Shown: positions 27,901-36,045 of the stretch, one piece after another
How the letters are laid out: the number at the start of each line of letters is the position of its first letter
How positions within the stretch are numbered: position 1 is the stretch's first letter
Assembly (NCBI RefSeq): GCF_000308475.2
Contig: NZ_BAFT02000110.1
Span: 186,001 to 250,000, forward strand
DNA length: 64,000 bases
Reading direction: 5' to 3'
Origin: Nocardia brasiliensis NBRC 14402
GTDB lineage: Bacteria; Actinomycetota; Actinomycetes; Mycobacteriales; Mycobacteriaceae
Made by a program: the position numbers and the translations under genes
The notes under the pieces: generated by a model
What the model saw: the letters and a program-made list of their open reading frames with translations, nothing else
What the model was told of the DNA's origin: nothing
Database searches by the model: none

Positions 27901-30900
27901 TGCCCTCGGCCGGTGGCGGCGGCGGTGCCACCGTCGACGCGGCCGCGCTCGGCGAGTTCACCGAACAGATCACCGGACGTGACGGCGTGCTCGCCACGGC
28001 TGCCCGGGTCGTGCTCGATCAGCTCGGCCTGACCGAGCAGGTGTCCGCGCCGGAGGCGACCGACACCTCGCTGGTCGATCTGGTCTCGGCCGAATTGGGT
28101 TCGGACTGGCCGCGTCTGGTCGCACCCGCGTTCGACGCGCGCAAGGCCGTGCTGCTCGACGACCGGTGGGCCACGGCCCGCGAAGATCTGGCCCGGCTGT
28201 GGCTCGGCGACGACGCCGAGACCGCGGCACCGCCGGTGACCGGTTACCTCGGCGCGGGTGCAGCCGTTGCCGCGCAGGCGAACTGGTGGCGCGAGCGGGC
28301 CAAGCACGAGGCCCGTTCGGTGCTGGCCGGGGTCTACGCGCAGATCGCCGAGGCCGCGCTGAGCACCGACGATCGCGGCATCTGGTCCGCCGATATCGCG
28401 GTGATCACCGGCGCGAGCAAGGGTTCCATCGCGGCCGCGGTGACCGGGCGACTGCTCGGCGGCGGCGCCACCGTCGTGGTGACCACCTCGAGTCTCGACG
28501 ACAACCGGCTCGCCTTCTACCGCAAGCTCTACCGCGACAACGCCCGGCACGGCGCGGCGCTGTGGGTCGTGCCCGCCAACATGGCGTCCTACCACGACAT
28601 CGACGCGCTCATCGAGTGGATCGGCACCGAGCAGGTGGACAACGCCGGCGGCGCGAAGATCAAGACCAAGGACGCGATGACGCCGACCATGCTGCTGCCG
28701 TTCGCGGCGCCGCGGGTGGCCGGTGACCTTTCCGACGCCGGTGCGCGCGCGGAGATGGAGATGCGCGTGCTGCTCTGGTCGGTCGAGCGGCTGATCGGCG
28801 GGCTGTCGGTGCTCGGCGCCGACCACGACGTCGACGCGAAACTGCATGTGGTGCTGCCGGGTTCGCCCAACCGCGGCATGTTCGGCGGCGACGGCGCGTA
28901 CGGCGAGTCGAAGGCCGCGCTGGACGCGGTGGTGGCCAAGTGGCGGGCGGAGAAGTCGTGGTCCGCGCGGGTCACCCTGGTGCACGCGCTGATCGGCTGG
29001 GTGCGCGGCACCGGGCTGATGGGCCACAACGATCCGATGGTCGCCGCGGTGGAAGAGGCCGGCGTGCAGACCTGGTCGACCACCGAGATGGCCGACGAGC
29101 TGCTCAAGTGGTGCACCTCGCGGGCGCGCCAGGTCACCCTGGCCGGCCCGCAGCAGATCGACCTGACCGGCGGATTGGCCAGGGCCAAACTCGATCTGCC
29201 CGCACTGGCCAAGCAGGCCGCGGAGCAGGCGGCCGCAGAGACCGCGGAAGCCGATGCGGCCGCGACCATTTCGGCGCTGCCCGCACCGCCCGCGTTGACC
29301 TCGGCGCTGCCGGTGCCCGAATGGGGCACGGTCACCGCCGATCTCGCCGACATGGTGGTGATCGTCGGAGCCGGCGAGCTCGGCCCGTACGGCTCGGCGC
29401 GCACCCGGTTCGAGATGGAGGTCGAAGACCAGCTCTCGGCCGCGGGCGTGCTCGAACTCGCCTGGACCACCGGCCTGGTCACCTGGGAGAACGATCCCAA
29501 GCCGGGCTGGTACGACGCCGAAACCGGTGACTACGTGCCGGAGTCGGAACTGGCCGAGAAGTACCACGACGTGGTGATCGCGCGCTGCGGCGTGCGCCGC
29601 TACGCCGACGACGGCGCCATGGTCGACAACAGCGCACCGCTGATGACCTCGGTGTTCCTCGATCAGGACCTGACCTTCACGGTCGGCGGCGAGGCCGAGG
29701 CCCGCGCCTTCTACGAGGCCGACCCCGAGCACACGGTGATCGTGCCGGTGCCGGATTCGGGCGACTGGACGGTGATCCGTAAGGCGGGCACCGAGATTCG
29801 GGTGCCGCGCCGGGCCAAGCTGTCGCGCACGGTCGGCGGCCAGATCCCCACCGGCTGGGATCCGACCGTCTGGGGCATCTCCGCGGAGATGGTGAACTCG
29901 ATCGACCGCGTCGCCCTGTGGAACGTCGTCTGCACCGTGGACGCCTTCATCAGCTCCGGCTTCAGTCCGGCCGAGCTGATGAGCTGGGTGCACCCGAGCC
30001 AGGTCGCCAACACCCAGGGCACCGGCATGGGCGGCATGTCCTCGATGCGCTCGCTGTACATCGACAACCTGCTCGGCGAGTCGCGGGCGAACGACATCCT
30101 GCAGGAGGCGCTGCCGAACGTGGCGCTCGCGCATGTGGTGCAGGCCTACGTCGGTAGCTACGGTGCGATGGTGCACCCGGTGGCGGCGTGTGCCACGGCC
30201 GCGGTGTCGGTCGAGGAGGGCGTCGACAAGATCCGCCTCGGCAAGGCCGACCTGGTGGTGGCAGGCGGCTTCGACGATCTCGGCATCGAAGGCATCGTCG
30301 GCTTCGGTGACATGTCCGCCACCGCGGACTCGGCGGCCATGAGCGCCAAGGGCATCAGCGATCGGTACTTCTCCCGCGCCAACGACCGTCGCCGCGGCGG
30401 CTTCGTGGAATCACAGGGTGGCGGCACCGTGCTGCTCGCCCGCGGTGACGTGGCGGTGGAGATGGGCCTGCCGGTGCTCGGCGTGGTCGCCTTCGCGCAG
30501 TCCTTCGCCGACGGCGTGCACACCTCCATCCCGGCCCCCGGCCTCGGCGCGCTCGGCGCGGGCCGCGGCGGGCGCGAGTCCCGGATCGCCGCCGAACTGC
30601 GCAAGCTCGGCGTCACCCCGGACGACATCGCGGTGCTGTCCAAGCACGACACCTCGACCGCGGCGAACGACCCCAACGAGTCCGAGCTGCACACCCGCCT
30701 GGCCACGGCCATCGGGCGGTCCGCGGGCGCACCGCTGTTCGTCGTCTCGCAGAAGAGCCTGACCGGACACGCCAAGGGCGGCGCGGCCGCGTTCCAGCTG
30801 ATCGGCCTGTGCCAGGTGCTGGAAAACGGTGTGGTGCCGCCGAACCGGAGCCTGGACTGTGTCGACGACAAGATGCAGGCCTACCCGCACCTGGTGTGGG

Positions 30901-31334
30901 CACGGGAGCCGCTGCGCTTCGGCGAGCGCTTCCCGCTGAAGGCGGGCCTGCTGACTTCGCTCGGCTTCGGGCACGTCAACGGGTTGCTCGCGGTGGTGCA
31001 CCCGGAGGCGTTCATCCAGGCGATCGAGCCGTCCCGGCGCGAGGCCTACCAGCGGCAGGCGCAGGAGCGTCAGCTCGCGGGGCGGCAGCGCTTCGCCGAG
31101 GCCATGTGCGGCGGCGCGCCGCTGTACGAGCGCCCGGCCGACCGTCGCCTCGGTGGCGACGGCACCCCGGCCAAGCAGTCGCGGCAGCTCGAGGCCGACG
31201 TGTTGTTGTCGACCGAGGCACGCCTCGGTGGTGACGGCGCGTACCGGGCCGACGGCTTCGCGTGCGGTGCGGCAGTATCGGATGCGCAACTCGCGGCGGA
31301 TGGTTCGCGCGCGAGCGGCCAGGGCGCGTCGTAG
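21927..31334 (+). CDS. fas: Type I fatty acid synthase (single-chain FAS I)
   Basis: Makes C16-C26 acyl-CoAs that feed membrane lipids and mycolic acids. About 3135 residues with the order expected for mycobacterial FAS I: acyltransferase (GHSQG near 170), enoyl reductase (LAGMTPTTVDAKIV near 443), MaoC-type dehydratase (SGDHNPIHT near 1266), malonyl/palmitoyl transferase (GHSVGEY near 1477), carrier domain (DGVSSRRNQLL near 1847), ketoreductase (GASKGSIAAAV near 2158, YGESKAALD near 2325), ketosynthase (ACATAAVSVEEG, Cys near 2753; KHDTST and TGHAKGG His residues near 2905 and 2945). All catalytic motifs look intact. The start is uncertain: ATG 21927 after CGGAGGG, or TTG 21957, which gives MTINE like mycobacterial proteins. 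acpS follows 11 bp later. Confidence 0.98.
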   Translation: MSPGEGSRAALTINESTEAGTGQSAKVGGATRAGGTRSPLLDRLLNGTPYALAFGGQGAQWLDELADISRDSALEPELTALVNEAEAMLEPVSAQLLVVRPVGFDPVGWMLEDDLVDTELGEVSAAPPAQVLRSAAVSMPGVLLSQVAAMRALRLQGLDPAAHAPVAIVGHSQGRLAATAVEAGGQRDAEILALAQLIGAAAGLVARRRGLMPVGERSPMVAVSNVDPEQLRAVVAEVSEGVDPAAAAVVSIRNGRRRAVLSGAPAQLERVRQRCAQIHDKQAAEREGKVRGGAIFAPVFEDVAVDVAFHHPALADTVDLVTSWATQCGLDAALAGALAQEILVDPIDWVEIVDGVVAAGAQWILDLGPGDLLSRLTGGSLKGTGVGIVAAATRAGQRSLLTPGAAPETAAAWTEFAPRPVRLPNGRIVVETAFTKLTGRSPILLAGMTPTTVDAKIVAAAANAGHWAELAGGGQVTEQIFADRVAELKTLLQPGRAVQFNSLFLDPYLWKLQLGGKRLVQKARTAGAPFDGVIVTAGIPELEEAVALINELTEVGISHVAFKPGTVAQIRAVLRIADEVPDYPVIMHIEGGKAGGHHSWEDLDDLLLETYAELRSRDNVVVCVGGGIGTPERATEYLTGAWASAHGYPVMPLDGVLIGTAAMATLEATTAPEVKQLLVDTPGTPDWVGAGTASGGMASGRSQLGADIHEIDNAASRTGRLLDEVAGDADAVAARRDEIIAALNGTAKPYFGDVATMTYQEWLQRYVELAVGLDRRKDFDCGSDIGDAIADATRSLWLDISWRDRFAEMMRRTESRLHPADRGEIPTLFPTDDAFENPVAALCALQERYPAAAHTQLHPADVPFFVALCKTPGKPVNFVPVVDGDVRRWWRSDSLWQAHDPRYSADQVCIIPGTVAVAGITRVDEPVGELLDRFEQDTAYSLVRAGVVPVAIDARRVAGVTTGAIDTVLAAPDLEWSGRTTVNPVHRLGELSEWTVDGKGAVHPPSGATLTETTGPVAEHAYVELTVPLLGSNVVRIRITVPTAVYNGGAPVVTEADATAAMSALLAVAAGQDLPEVKGKVAHLNIAWTPDLIADHAGVTGSGLPSALSTLGRTVPDVLVGACWPAVFAVLGAARAADGTSVIEGMLDLVHLDHQIHLAGELPTSPSVLAVRAEAGETLDTDLGRVVEVRVRIAGLLDRPETGLSMPTVATLTERFAIRGRNGAGELTDPPRAAGTVADTATDTPRRRRRDVTMVAPRTMHAFAAVSGDHNPIHTSDAAAKLAGLGSPIVHGMWLSAAAQHAVSAVDPDSTVPARTLTAWTTRFLGMVRPGAEIDVRVERVAVDAGSEIIEVSCRAAGDLVMTATGRTATPRTVYAFPGQGIQRKGMGLDARTRSKAAKAIWDRADKHTRDALGFSILAVVRDNPTYLKARGVEHRHPDGVLHLTQFTQVAMAVLGVAQVAELREAGAFIEGAMLAGHSVGEYNALAAVAGVLPLEAVLEVVFQRGSAMHELVPRDDKGRSDYRMAAIRPSQMGLPDDEVIDFVAGIGAQVGEFLEVVNLNLRGSQYAIAGTVAGLEALEAEIDRRRTEFGGKRAYILVPGIDVPFHSTVLRKGVPEFRHKLEQLLPADLHPEVLVGRYIPNLVPRPFSLEREFIQEIADLVPSEPLAAVLADFEGWAARPTELCRVVLVELLAWQFASPVRWIETQDLLFTDIASGGLGVERFVEIGLGATPTVANLASQTLKLPAFSGTTVEVLNIEREAGIVYSTDTDPAPVDEPADEVAETSTAAAPVAAAAPVAAPVPSSGGPRPDDIVFTAADATRVLIALWTKLRLDQIGPVDTIEGLCDGVSSRRNQLLVDLGSELSLGAIDGAADADMGALAATVERLARTYKPFGSVLTDSIGDHLRKVFGPSGKRPAAIAERVKKVWELGDGWASHVTAEVSLGTREGVSVRGGELGGLVSGALGDGAAVDAAIDAAVQAVAARRGIAVSLPSAGGGGGATVDAAALGEFTEQITGRDGVLATAARVVLDQLGLTEQVSAPEATDTSLVDLVSAELGSDWPRLVAPAFDARKAVLLDDRWATAREDLARLWLGDDAETAAPPVTGYLGAGAAVAAQANWWRERAKHEARSVLAGVYAQIAEAALSTDDRGIWSADIAVITGASKGSIAAAVTGRLLGGGATVVVTTSSLDDNRLAFYRKLYRDNARHGAALWVVPANMASYHDIDALIEWIGTEQVDNAGGAKIKTKDAMTPTMLLPFAAPRVAGDLSDAGARAEMEMRVLLWSVERLIGGLSVLGADHDVDAKLHVVLPGSPNRGMFGGDGAYGESKAALDAVVAKWRAEKSWSARVTLVHALIGWVRGTGLMGHNDPMVAAVEEAGVQTWSTTEMADELLKWCTSRARQVTLAGPQQIDLTGGLARAKLDLPALAKQAAEQAAAETAEADAAATISALPAPPALTSALPVPEWGTVTADLADMVVIVGAGELGPYGSARTRFEMEVEDQLSAAGVLELAWTTGLVTWENDPKPGWYDAETGDYVPESELAEKYHDVVIARCGVRRYADDGAMVDNSAPLMTSVFLDQDLTFTVGGEAEARAFYEADPEHTVIVPVPDSGDWTVIRKAGTEIRVPRRAKLSRTVGGQIPTGWDPTVWGISAEMVNSIDRVALWNVVCTVDAFISSGFSPAELMSWVHPSQVANTQGTGMGGMSSMRSLYIDNLLGESRANDILQEALPNVALAHVVQAYVGSYGAMVHPVAACATAAVSVEEGVDKIRLGKADLVVAGGFDDLGIEGIVGFGDMSATADSAAMSAKGISDRYFSRANDRRRGGFVESQGGGTVLLARGDVAVEMGLPVLGVVAFAQSFADGVHTSIPAPGLGALGAGRGGRESRIAAELRKLGVTPDDIAVLSKHDTSTAANDPNESELHTRLATAIGRSAGAPLFVVSQKSLTGHAKGGAAAFQLIGLCQVLENGVVPPNRSLDCVDDKMQAYPHLVWAREPLRFGERFPLKAGLLTSLGFGHVNGLLAVVHPEAFIQAIEPSRREAYQRQAQERQLAGRQRFAEAMCGGAPLYERPADRRLGGDGTPAKQSRQLEADVLLSTEARLGGDGAYRADGFACGAAVSDAQLAADGSRASGQGAS

Positions 31335-31345
31335 GCTCCCGCTCT

Positions 31346-31783
31346 ATGACGATCCTCGGTATCGGCTTGGACTTGGTGACTGTCTCCGAGTTCGCCGAAC
31401 AGCTCGAACGTGCCGGAACCACCATGCTCCGGGAAAGTTTCACCGCGGGCGAGCGACGCTACTGTCAGAGCAAGGGGACCGATCCGGCACGCAGCTATGC
31501 GGCGCGGTGGGCGGCGAAGGAGGCGGTGCTCAAGGCCTGGGCCTCGTCTCGGTTCGCCCGCCGCCCGCAGATCGGTGACAACCCCTACCCGCTGATCGAA
31601 GTGGTCAACGACGCGTGGGGCAGGCCGAGCATCAAGCTGCACGGCCTCGCCGCCGAATTCCTGCCGCGCGCGAGGGTCCACCTGTCGCTCACGCACGACG
31701 GCGATATGGCCGCCGCGATGGTGGTGCTGGAGGACCCGGGCGAACTGGCCGATCTGATCGCGGGCCGCGAAGGCCAGGGCTGA
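31346..31783 (+). CDS. acpS: Holo-[acyl-carrier-protein] synthase
   Basis: Attaches 4'-phosphopantetheine from CoA to the carrier domain of FAS I. The 145-residue protein has the AcpS signatures GIGLDLVTVSEF (Asp for Mg) and RWAAKEAVLKAW (Glu and Lys), with LSLTHDGDMAAAMVV at the C-terminus. It starts 11 bp after the fas stop, so the two are one transcription unit, as in mycobacteria. Confidence 0.96.
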   Translation: MTILGIGLDLVTVSEFAEQLERAGTTMLRESFTAGERRYCQSKGTDPARSYAARWAAKEAVLKAWASSRFARRPQIGDNPYPLIEVVNDAWGRPSIKLHGLAAEFLPRARVHLSLTHDGDMAAAMVVLEDPGELADLIAGREGQG

Positions 31784-31786
31784 CGA

Positions 31787-32941
31787 TCAGTCCCGGTGGG
31801 TGCGCCGCAGCCGCCTGCGTTGCAGCGCCCACCACGCTTCCAGGGCTCGGTCGGGATCGGTGAGATCGATCCCGACCAGATCCTGGAAGCGGCGCAGCCG
31901 GTAGCGCACCGTATTGGTGTGCAGGCCCATCTCTTTCGCGGTGTGGTCCACCCGCATGCCGTTGCTCAGGTAGTGCTGTGCGGTGTCGAGCAGTGTTGCC
32001 GCGCTTTCGCTTTCACCCAGCGGCAGCAGATAGCGCCGATCGAGTTCCTCGCCCACCTCGCTGTCGGCCAGCACCGCGGGCAACAGTCCGAGGTCGGCCA
32101 GGGTGTGCACGCCGGTGAGCTCGAAGGCGTCGGCGGTCGCCATCGCGCGGGTGGCGCGCAGGAACGACGGTTCCATCCGGTCCAGCCGGGCGGGCGGGCC
32201 GATCCCGACCGCGGTCTGGAGTTCGACGGTCGGTGCCGTGTCGACGATTCCGGCGATATCGCCGTCGATGACCGCGAACAGTGCGTGCGGCCGATCACCC
32301 GCGGGCTCGAGTGCCCTGACCAACGCTTCGGCCGGCACGGCGGCGCTCGGCCGGGCGCGCACCGCGTGGTAGACGCGGAACGAGTCGAGGCCGTAACGCT
32401 CTGCCTGGACCCGGATTTCGGCGGCGGCGAGGGTGCCGAACAGGATCCCGCGCACCAGATCGGACCGGTGCTGCTGATCGTGCAGGGTCTGCTGGAACTC
32501 CACCTCGAGGTGCCCGCGTGCCACCGCGAGGATCGCCGAATCGGTCACGGCGAGAATGTCATTGGCCAGGTCGAGCAGCTGCCGGTCGGTCAGGCCGAGT
32601 TTGCGGCCCATGGTGATGGTCTCGTCGGTCGCCACCCGCACCGCGAAGCGCCAGCCGTTGAACATCTCGTGTACCGGAATCCCTTGCCGGGCACGCGTTT
32701 TGCCGTGCTCGGTGAACAGGGCGAGTTCGGGTTCGGTCAGCTCGCTCTCGGCGGCCAGGGTGCGCAGCACCTGCTCGACGGTGCTGACCGCCGTCGGCAG
32801 GATCTGTTCGGTGTCCAGGCGCCCGTACGAGGGCACCTCGACGCGCATCTGTTCGATCGCGGTGGTGGTCAGGTCGGTGGCATGCGTGAGCAGCCGAGCC
32901 AGCAGGGCGCGGCGGTCCGCGGGAGTCGGACGAGTCGCCAT
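31787..32941 (-). CDS. PucR/CdaR-type transcriptional regulator
   Basis: A 384-residue regulator with the C-terminal helix-turn-helix of the PucR family (GLHTNTVRYRLRRFQDLVGIDL) and a GGDEF-like middle region. The start ATG 32941 was chosen because the longer frame runs into the palindrome upstream. It converges on acpS with a 3-bp gap. Streptomyces FasR, an activator of fatty acid synthesis, belongs to the same broad family, so a role in lipid control is possible but unproven. Confidence 0.85.
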   Translation of the reverse strand: MATRPTPADRRALLARLLTHATDLTTTAIEQMRVEVPSYGRLDTEQILPTAVSTVEQVLRTLAAESELTEPELALFTEHGKTRARQGIPVHEMFNGWRFAVRVATDETITMGRKLGLTDRQLLDLANDILAVTDSAILAVARGHLEVEFQQTLHDQQHRSDLVRGILFGTLAAAEIRVQAERYGLDSFRVYHAVRARPSAAVPAEALVRALEPAGDRPHALFAVIDGDIAGIVDTAPTVELQTAVGIGPPARLDRMEPSFLRATRAMATADAFELTGVHTLADLGLLPAVLADSEVGEELDRRYLLPLGESESAATLLDTAQHYLSNGMRVDHTAKEMGLHTNTVRYRLRRFQDLVGIDLTDPDRALEAWWALQRRRLRRTHRD

Positions 32942-32947
32942 TAACTG

Positions 32948-32960
32948 GAGAGTAACTCTC
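32948..32960. promoter_or_regulatory. Palindrome just upstream of the pucR-type start
   Basis: GAGAGT-A-ACTCTC, a perfect 13-bp dyad, ends 6 bp before the start codon at 32941, where a ribosome site would be. A bound dimer, or the small RNA hairpin, could limit expression; autoregulation is inference. Confidence 0.45.
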
Positions 32961-33071
32961 TTTCGGCGCGGCGACAAAGGGTGCGCTGGTTTCCCGGCCA
33001 GATTGCGACAAACAGCACGATTGCGACGTGATCGCTCAGGCGGGCCCGCGGAATCGGGCGCGCAACGGCGA

Positions 33072-33692
33072 TCAGCGCTGGCTGGCCGAGCGTGATTCCT
33101 TCTCCGCGACCAGCAGATAGGCGACCATCAGCCGCTTGAGCTCCGAGACCGCCTCGGCGTTGCTCTGCTCGTCCTGCACCGAGAAGTTCAGCATCGAGTA
33201 GACGACGTGCACCAGGACCTCGGCCATCATGGTGCGCCGTGCGCGCGGGGTGCGCGGCGTCAGGGGGCGCAGCATCTGCGCGACGACCTCGGCGAACTCC
33301 TTCTCGTGGATCGCGCCGGTGGCCCGCGTCGACGGGGTGGACTGCATCGCGAGCCACACCTCGCGCCGGGACGGGTCGGTCATCCACAGATTCGCCATGT
33401 GGTCGACGAACTGGTTCATGTGCCGCAGCCAGTCCAGCGACGGGATCTCGCCGTGGAAGTCGGCGAGCTCGCGCGAAACGGCCACGAGATCTTGCCGATT
33501 CAGCTCGCAGACGATCACGTACTTGTTGGCGAAGAACTGGTACAGCGTGCCGATCGGCACCTCGGCCCTGGCCGCCACCTCTTCACAGGTGAACGATTCG
33601 AATCCGACCTCTACCAGCAGTTCTCTGGACGCCTGCAAGAGCGCGTCGAACTTTCGCTTGCTGCGTTCCTGCGTCGGCCGGCGCCGCGGCAT
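33072..33692 (-). CDS. TetR-family transcriptional regulator
   Basis: A 206-residue repressor-type protein. The N-terminal helix-turn-helix reads FTCEEVAARAEVPIGTLYQFFANK, and the rest is helical ligand domain with a C-terminal hydrophobic helix. The ATG at 33692 follows AGGAG at 5 bp; a GTG at 33770 would add 26 residues. It is not an obvious match to FasR of Mycobacterium tuberculosis. Divergent from the Hsp70-like membrane protein gene 240 bp away. Confidence 0.85.
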   Translation of the reverse strand: MPRRRPTQERSKRKFDALLQASRELLVEVGFESFTCEEVAARAEVPIGTLYQFFANKYVIVCELNRQDLVAVSRELADFHGEIPSLDWLRHMNQFVDHMANLWMTDPSRREVWLAMQSTPSTRATGAIHEKEFAEVVAQMLRPLTPRTPRARRTMMAEVLVHVVYSMLNFSVQDEQSNAEAVSELKRLMVAYLLVAEKESRSASQR

Positions 33693-33932
33693 GAGCTCCT
33701 GTGGGTCGTCCTGCAGCTCCAACGCAGGGTCCAGCCGTTGCTTCGACCTGGCCTCCGCGCGTACTTCCACGTAACCAGGCTAACGGTAGGGACACTCGCA
33801 CGACACGCGCCGGGCATCTGCGTGTTCCTCTTCTGTCCGAATTCACCACCCATCCGGATCGAATTCGGCGTCGAACACATACCGAGCGCGCGTGGCTGCA
33901 GACGCGCGAAAGGATCAGGAAGGCGCGATCTA

Positions 33933-35210
33933 GTGGTAGCTCGATCAGTGGTAACTCTCGGCGTCTCCACCGAACGTGGCGCCGTGCACGCGGTAGCTTT
34001 CGCCGACACCGGCTCCCGGCTACCCGAGCGCGTGCTGTTGCATCGGGTGCGGCGCACGCACAGCGACAGCAAGGCCGAACTGGCGGAAGCGGTCGAGACG
34101 GCGATGGACGAACTCGCCGCCGAACTCGGTCCCGAGCACGAGATCGCCGGCGCCGCGGTCACCTACCGGGACGCGGCCGAGCGGCGCGCGATCGTCACCA
34201 GGCTGGCGAGCGGACGGTGGCACACGGCCTCGCTGGTGTCGTCGAAATCGGCTCACCTCAGCGTGGCGGCCGTGATGACCTGGCTCGACGAGTTCGACGA
34301 CCTGCTGATCTGTGAGGTCGTGCCCGGGTATCAGGCCTTCACGCTGGTCGATCGGGAGCGGCGCCGGATCGTCGCGGCGACCAGTCAGTCCGGCGGCGCG
34401 ACCGCCGAGGCGATGGGTGCCGCGGTCACGGCGGCCTGGGACCAGTTCGAGGCGGCCGCGGTCCGGCCCGACGCGGTGGTGCTGATCGGCTCCGCCGCGG
34501 GCAAACCTGCGGTCGTCGCGGCCGTGGACGGTTTCGGCGCGCCGGTGATTCCGTGCAAGACGGCCTCGGCCGCGTCCGCCGCGGGTGCGGCGTTGTACGC
34601 GATGGCCGATCTGGACGAGTTCGGCCTCGCACCGGAGAAGGTGCGGCGGGTGCGCGGCGGGACGGCGGTCTTCGCGGCGGCCAGCGTGCTCGCGGGCGGT
34701 CTGGTGGTAGGCGGGGTTTACGTCGCGGGCGGTTCGTCGCGGACGCTGCCCGGTGCGGTTGTGAAGGACGCGCACGTCACCGCCGAGTCCAAGATGGTCG
34801 CGGGCGGGCCCGGCGGCGCGATCGACGAGGATCGCGGGGGCGACGGCCCGGTGCTCGATCGGCGCGTGCCGGTCTCCGCGCACGTCCCGGATCTGACGGT
34901 GGTGACCATCGATCCGGCGGAGCTCGGGCCGCAGTACTCCACGCAGCGGTGGGGCAGGGGACTGGAGCATCCGGAGCCGTTGCTCGCCGACGAATCGGCG
35001 CACGAGGCCGAGACCAACGCGTCGGCGCCACTGACGTCGGGTTCGGGCACCCTCGCGGGCACCACCAAGGTCGGTGCGCCCAACGGCGCCCTGCTCTTCC
35101 CCGGTGAGACCGCACCACCGGCCGCCTTCACCCCGGAGTCCTACGCGTGGTGGGACAACCACTTCCGGATGATGTTGCAGTGGGCGGCACAGCAGTTCTC
35201 GCCCGTTTAG
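33933..35210 (+). CDS. Membrane protein with Hsp70/ASKHA-like N-terminal domain
   Basis: 425 residues, start GTG 33933 after AGGAAGG. The N-terminal 230 residues look like a shortened actin/Hsp70 nucleotide-binding fold: VVTLGVSTERGAVHAVAF at the start, and VVLIGSAAGKPAVVAAVDGF followed by AASAAGAALYAM near 190-225, which mirrors the adenosine motif and final helix of DnaK. One membrane helix follows (FAAASVLAGGLVVGGVYVAGG region, about 250-270), then a disordered acidic and Gly/Ser-rich region of about 150 residues that would lie outside the membrane. Similar proteins occur in mycobacteria without known function. A bidirectional terminator follows. Confidence 0.75.
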   Translation: MVARSVVTLGVSTERGAVHAVAFADTGSRLPERVLLHRVRRTHSDSKAELAEAVETAMDELAAELGPEHEIAGAAVTYRDAAERRAIVTRLASGRWHTASLVSSKSAHLSVAAVMTWLDEFDDLLICEVVPGYQAFTLVDRERRRIVAATSQSGGATAEAMGAAVTAAWDQFEAAAVRPDAVVLIGSAAGKPAVVAAVDGFGAPVIPCKTASAASAAGAALYAMADLDEFGLAPEKVRRVRGGTAVFAAASVLAGGLVVGGVYVAGGSSRTLPGAVVKDAHVTAESKMVAGGPGGAIDEDRGGDGPVLDRRVPVSAHVPDLTVVTIDPAELGPQYSTQRWGRGLEHPEPLLADESAHEAETNASAPLTSGSGTLAGTTKVGAPNGALLFPGETAPPAAFTPESYAWWDNHFRMMLQWAAQQFSPV

Positions 35211-35230
35211 CCTGATTACATCTCGAGGCG

Positions 35231-35267
35231 AAAAGGTCCGGTGCCCCCTCCAGCACCGGACCTTTTT
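35231..35267. terminator. Bidirectional rho-independent terminator
   Basis: AAAAGGTCCGGTGC (35231-35244) pairs with GCACCGGACCTTTTT (35253-35267) around CCCCTCCA. The A-run on one side and T-run on the other serve both converging genes, the Hsp70-like membrane protein and the ABC permease. Confidence 0.92.
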
Positions 35268-35280
35268 CGTCTTCGCGGTC

Positions 35281-36045
35281 TCAGTTCGTCGTGCGGCGCC
35301 GGAACAGCGTGCCCGCCGCGAAATAGCCCGCTGTTCCGATGCCCGCACACCACAGCACGGCCAGCCATGCGCTGTCCCCGATCGGGGTATCGAGCAGCAG
35401 GCCGCGCATGGTTTCGGTCACCGGGGTCACCGGTTGATGCTCGGCGAACCAGTGCAGCCAGCTCGGCATCGACTGCGGTGGCACGAACGCGCTGCTCACG
35501 TAGGGCAAGAACATGAAGAAGAAGGTCGCCGCGTTCGCGGCCTCCGGATTCTTCGCCAGCGCGCCCAGCGCCGCCGCCACCCAGGACAGGGCGAGTACGA
35601 ACAGCGCGATGATGCCGTAGGCGGCCAGCCAGCGCAGCGGGTCGGTGGTCGGCCGGAAGCCGATCGCGACCGCCACCCCGATCACGATCGTCGTGGTGAT
35701 CAGGTTGCGCAGCAGACTTTCCACGACGTGCCCGGTGAGCACCGAGGAGCGGGCGATGGCCATGGTCCGGAAGCGGTCGATGATGCCGTTGTCCAGATCG
35801 GTGGACAGGCTGACCGCCGTTGTCGCCGAACCGAATCCGGCACACAGCAGGATGATGCCCGGCACGATGTAGTCGACATAGGCGGTGCCGACGTTCATCG
35901 CGCCGCCGAACACGTAGACGAACATCAGCAGGATCACGACGGGCAGCGCGATCGTCACGATCATCGAGTCGGGACTGCGCAGGGTATGGCGCAGATTGCG
36001 GCTCAGCATGGTGGCCGAATCCTGCGCGACGGTCGATATGGTCAC
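35281..36045 (-). CDS. ABC-2 type transporter permease (DrrB-like)
   Basis: A 254-residue membrane subunit with six predicted helices (for example VTIALPVVILLMFVYVFGG, ITTTIVIGVAVAIGF, WLAVLWCAGIGTAGYFAAG). The conserved region with VSLSTDLDNGIIDRFRTMAIAR is typical of drug exporters of the DrrB/daunorubicin type. It overlaps the ATPase gene by 4 bp. With its divergent TetR gene it looks like an inducible multidrug or lipid exporter. Confidence 0.9.
   Translation of the reverse strand: MTISTVAQDSATMLSRNLRHTLRSPDSMIVTIALPVVILLMFVYVFGGAMNVGTAYVDYIVPGIILLCAGFGSATTAVSLSTDLDNGIIDRFRTMAIARSSVLTGHVVESLLRNLITTTIVIGVAVAIGFRPTTDPLRWLAAYGIIALFVLALSWVAAALGALAKNPEAANAATFFFMFLPYVSSAFVPPQSMPSWLHWFAEHQPVTPVTETMRGLLLDTPIGDSAWLAVLWCAGIGTAGYFAAGTLFRRRTTN

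Noticed and set aside
21741..30176. A minus-strand open frame of about 2800 codons opposite fas
   Set aside because: It is a shadow of the high-GC fas gene: the product is Arg/His/Gly-rich with no known domain, while the plus strand has every FAS I domain.
33072..33692. Calling this TetR the FasR regulator of fas
   Set aside because: Its sequence does not resemble the mycobacterial FasR I remember beyond the general helix-turn-helix, so position alone is not enough.
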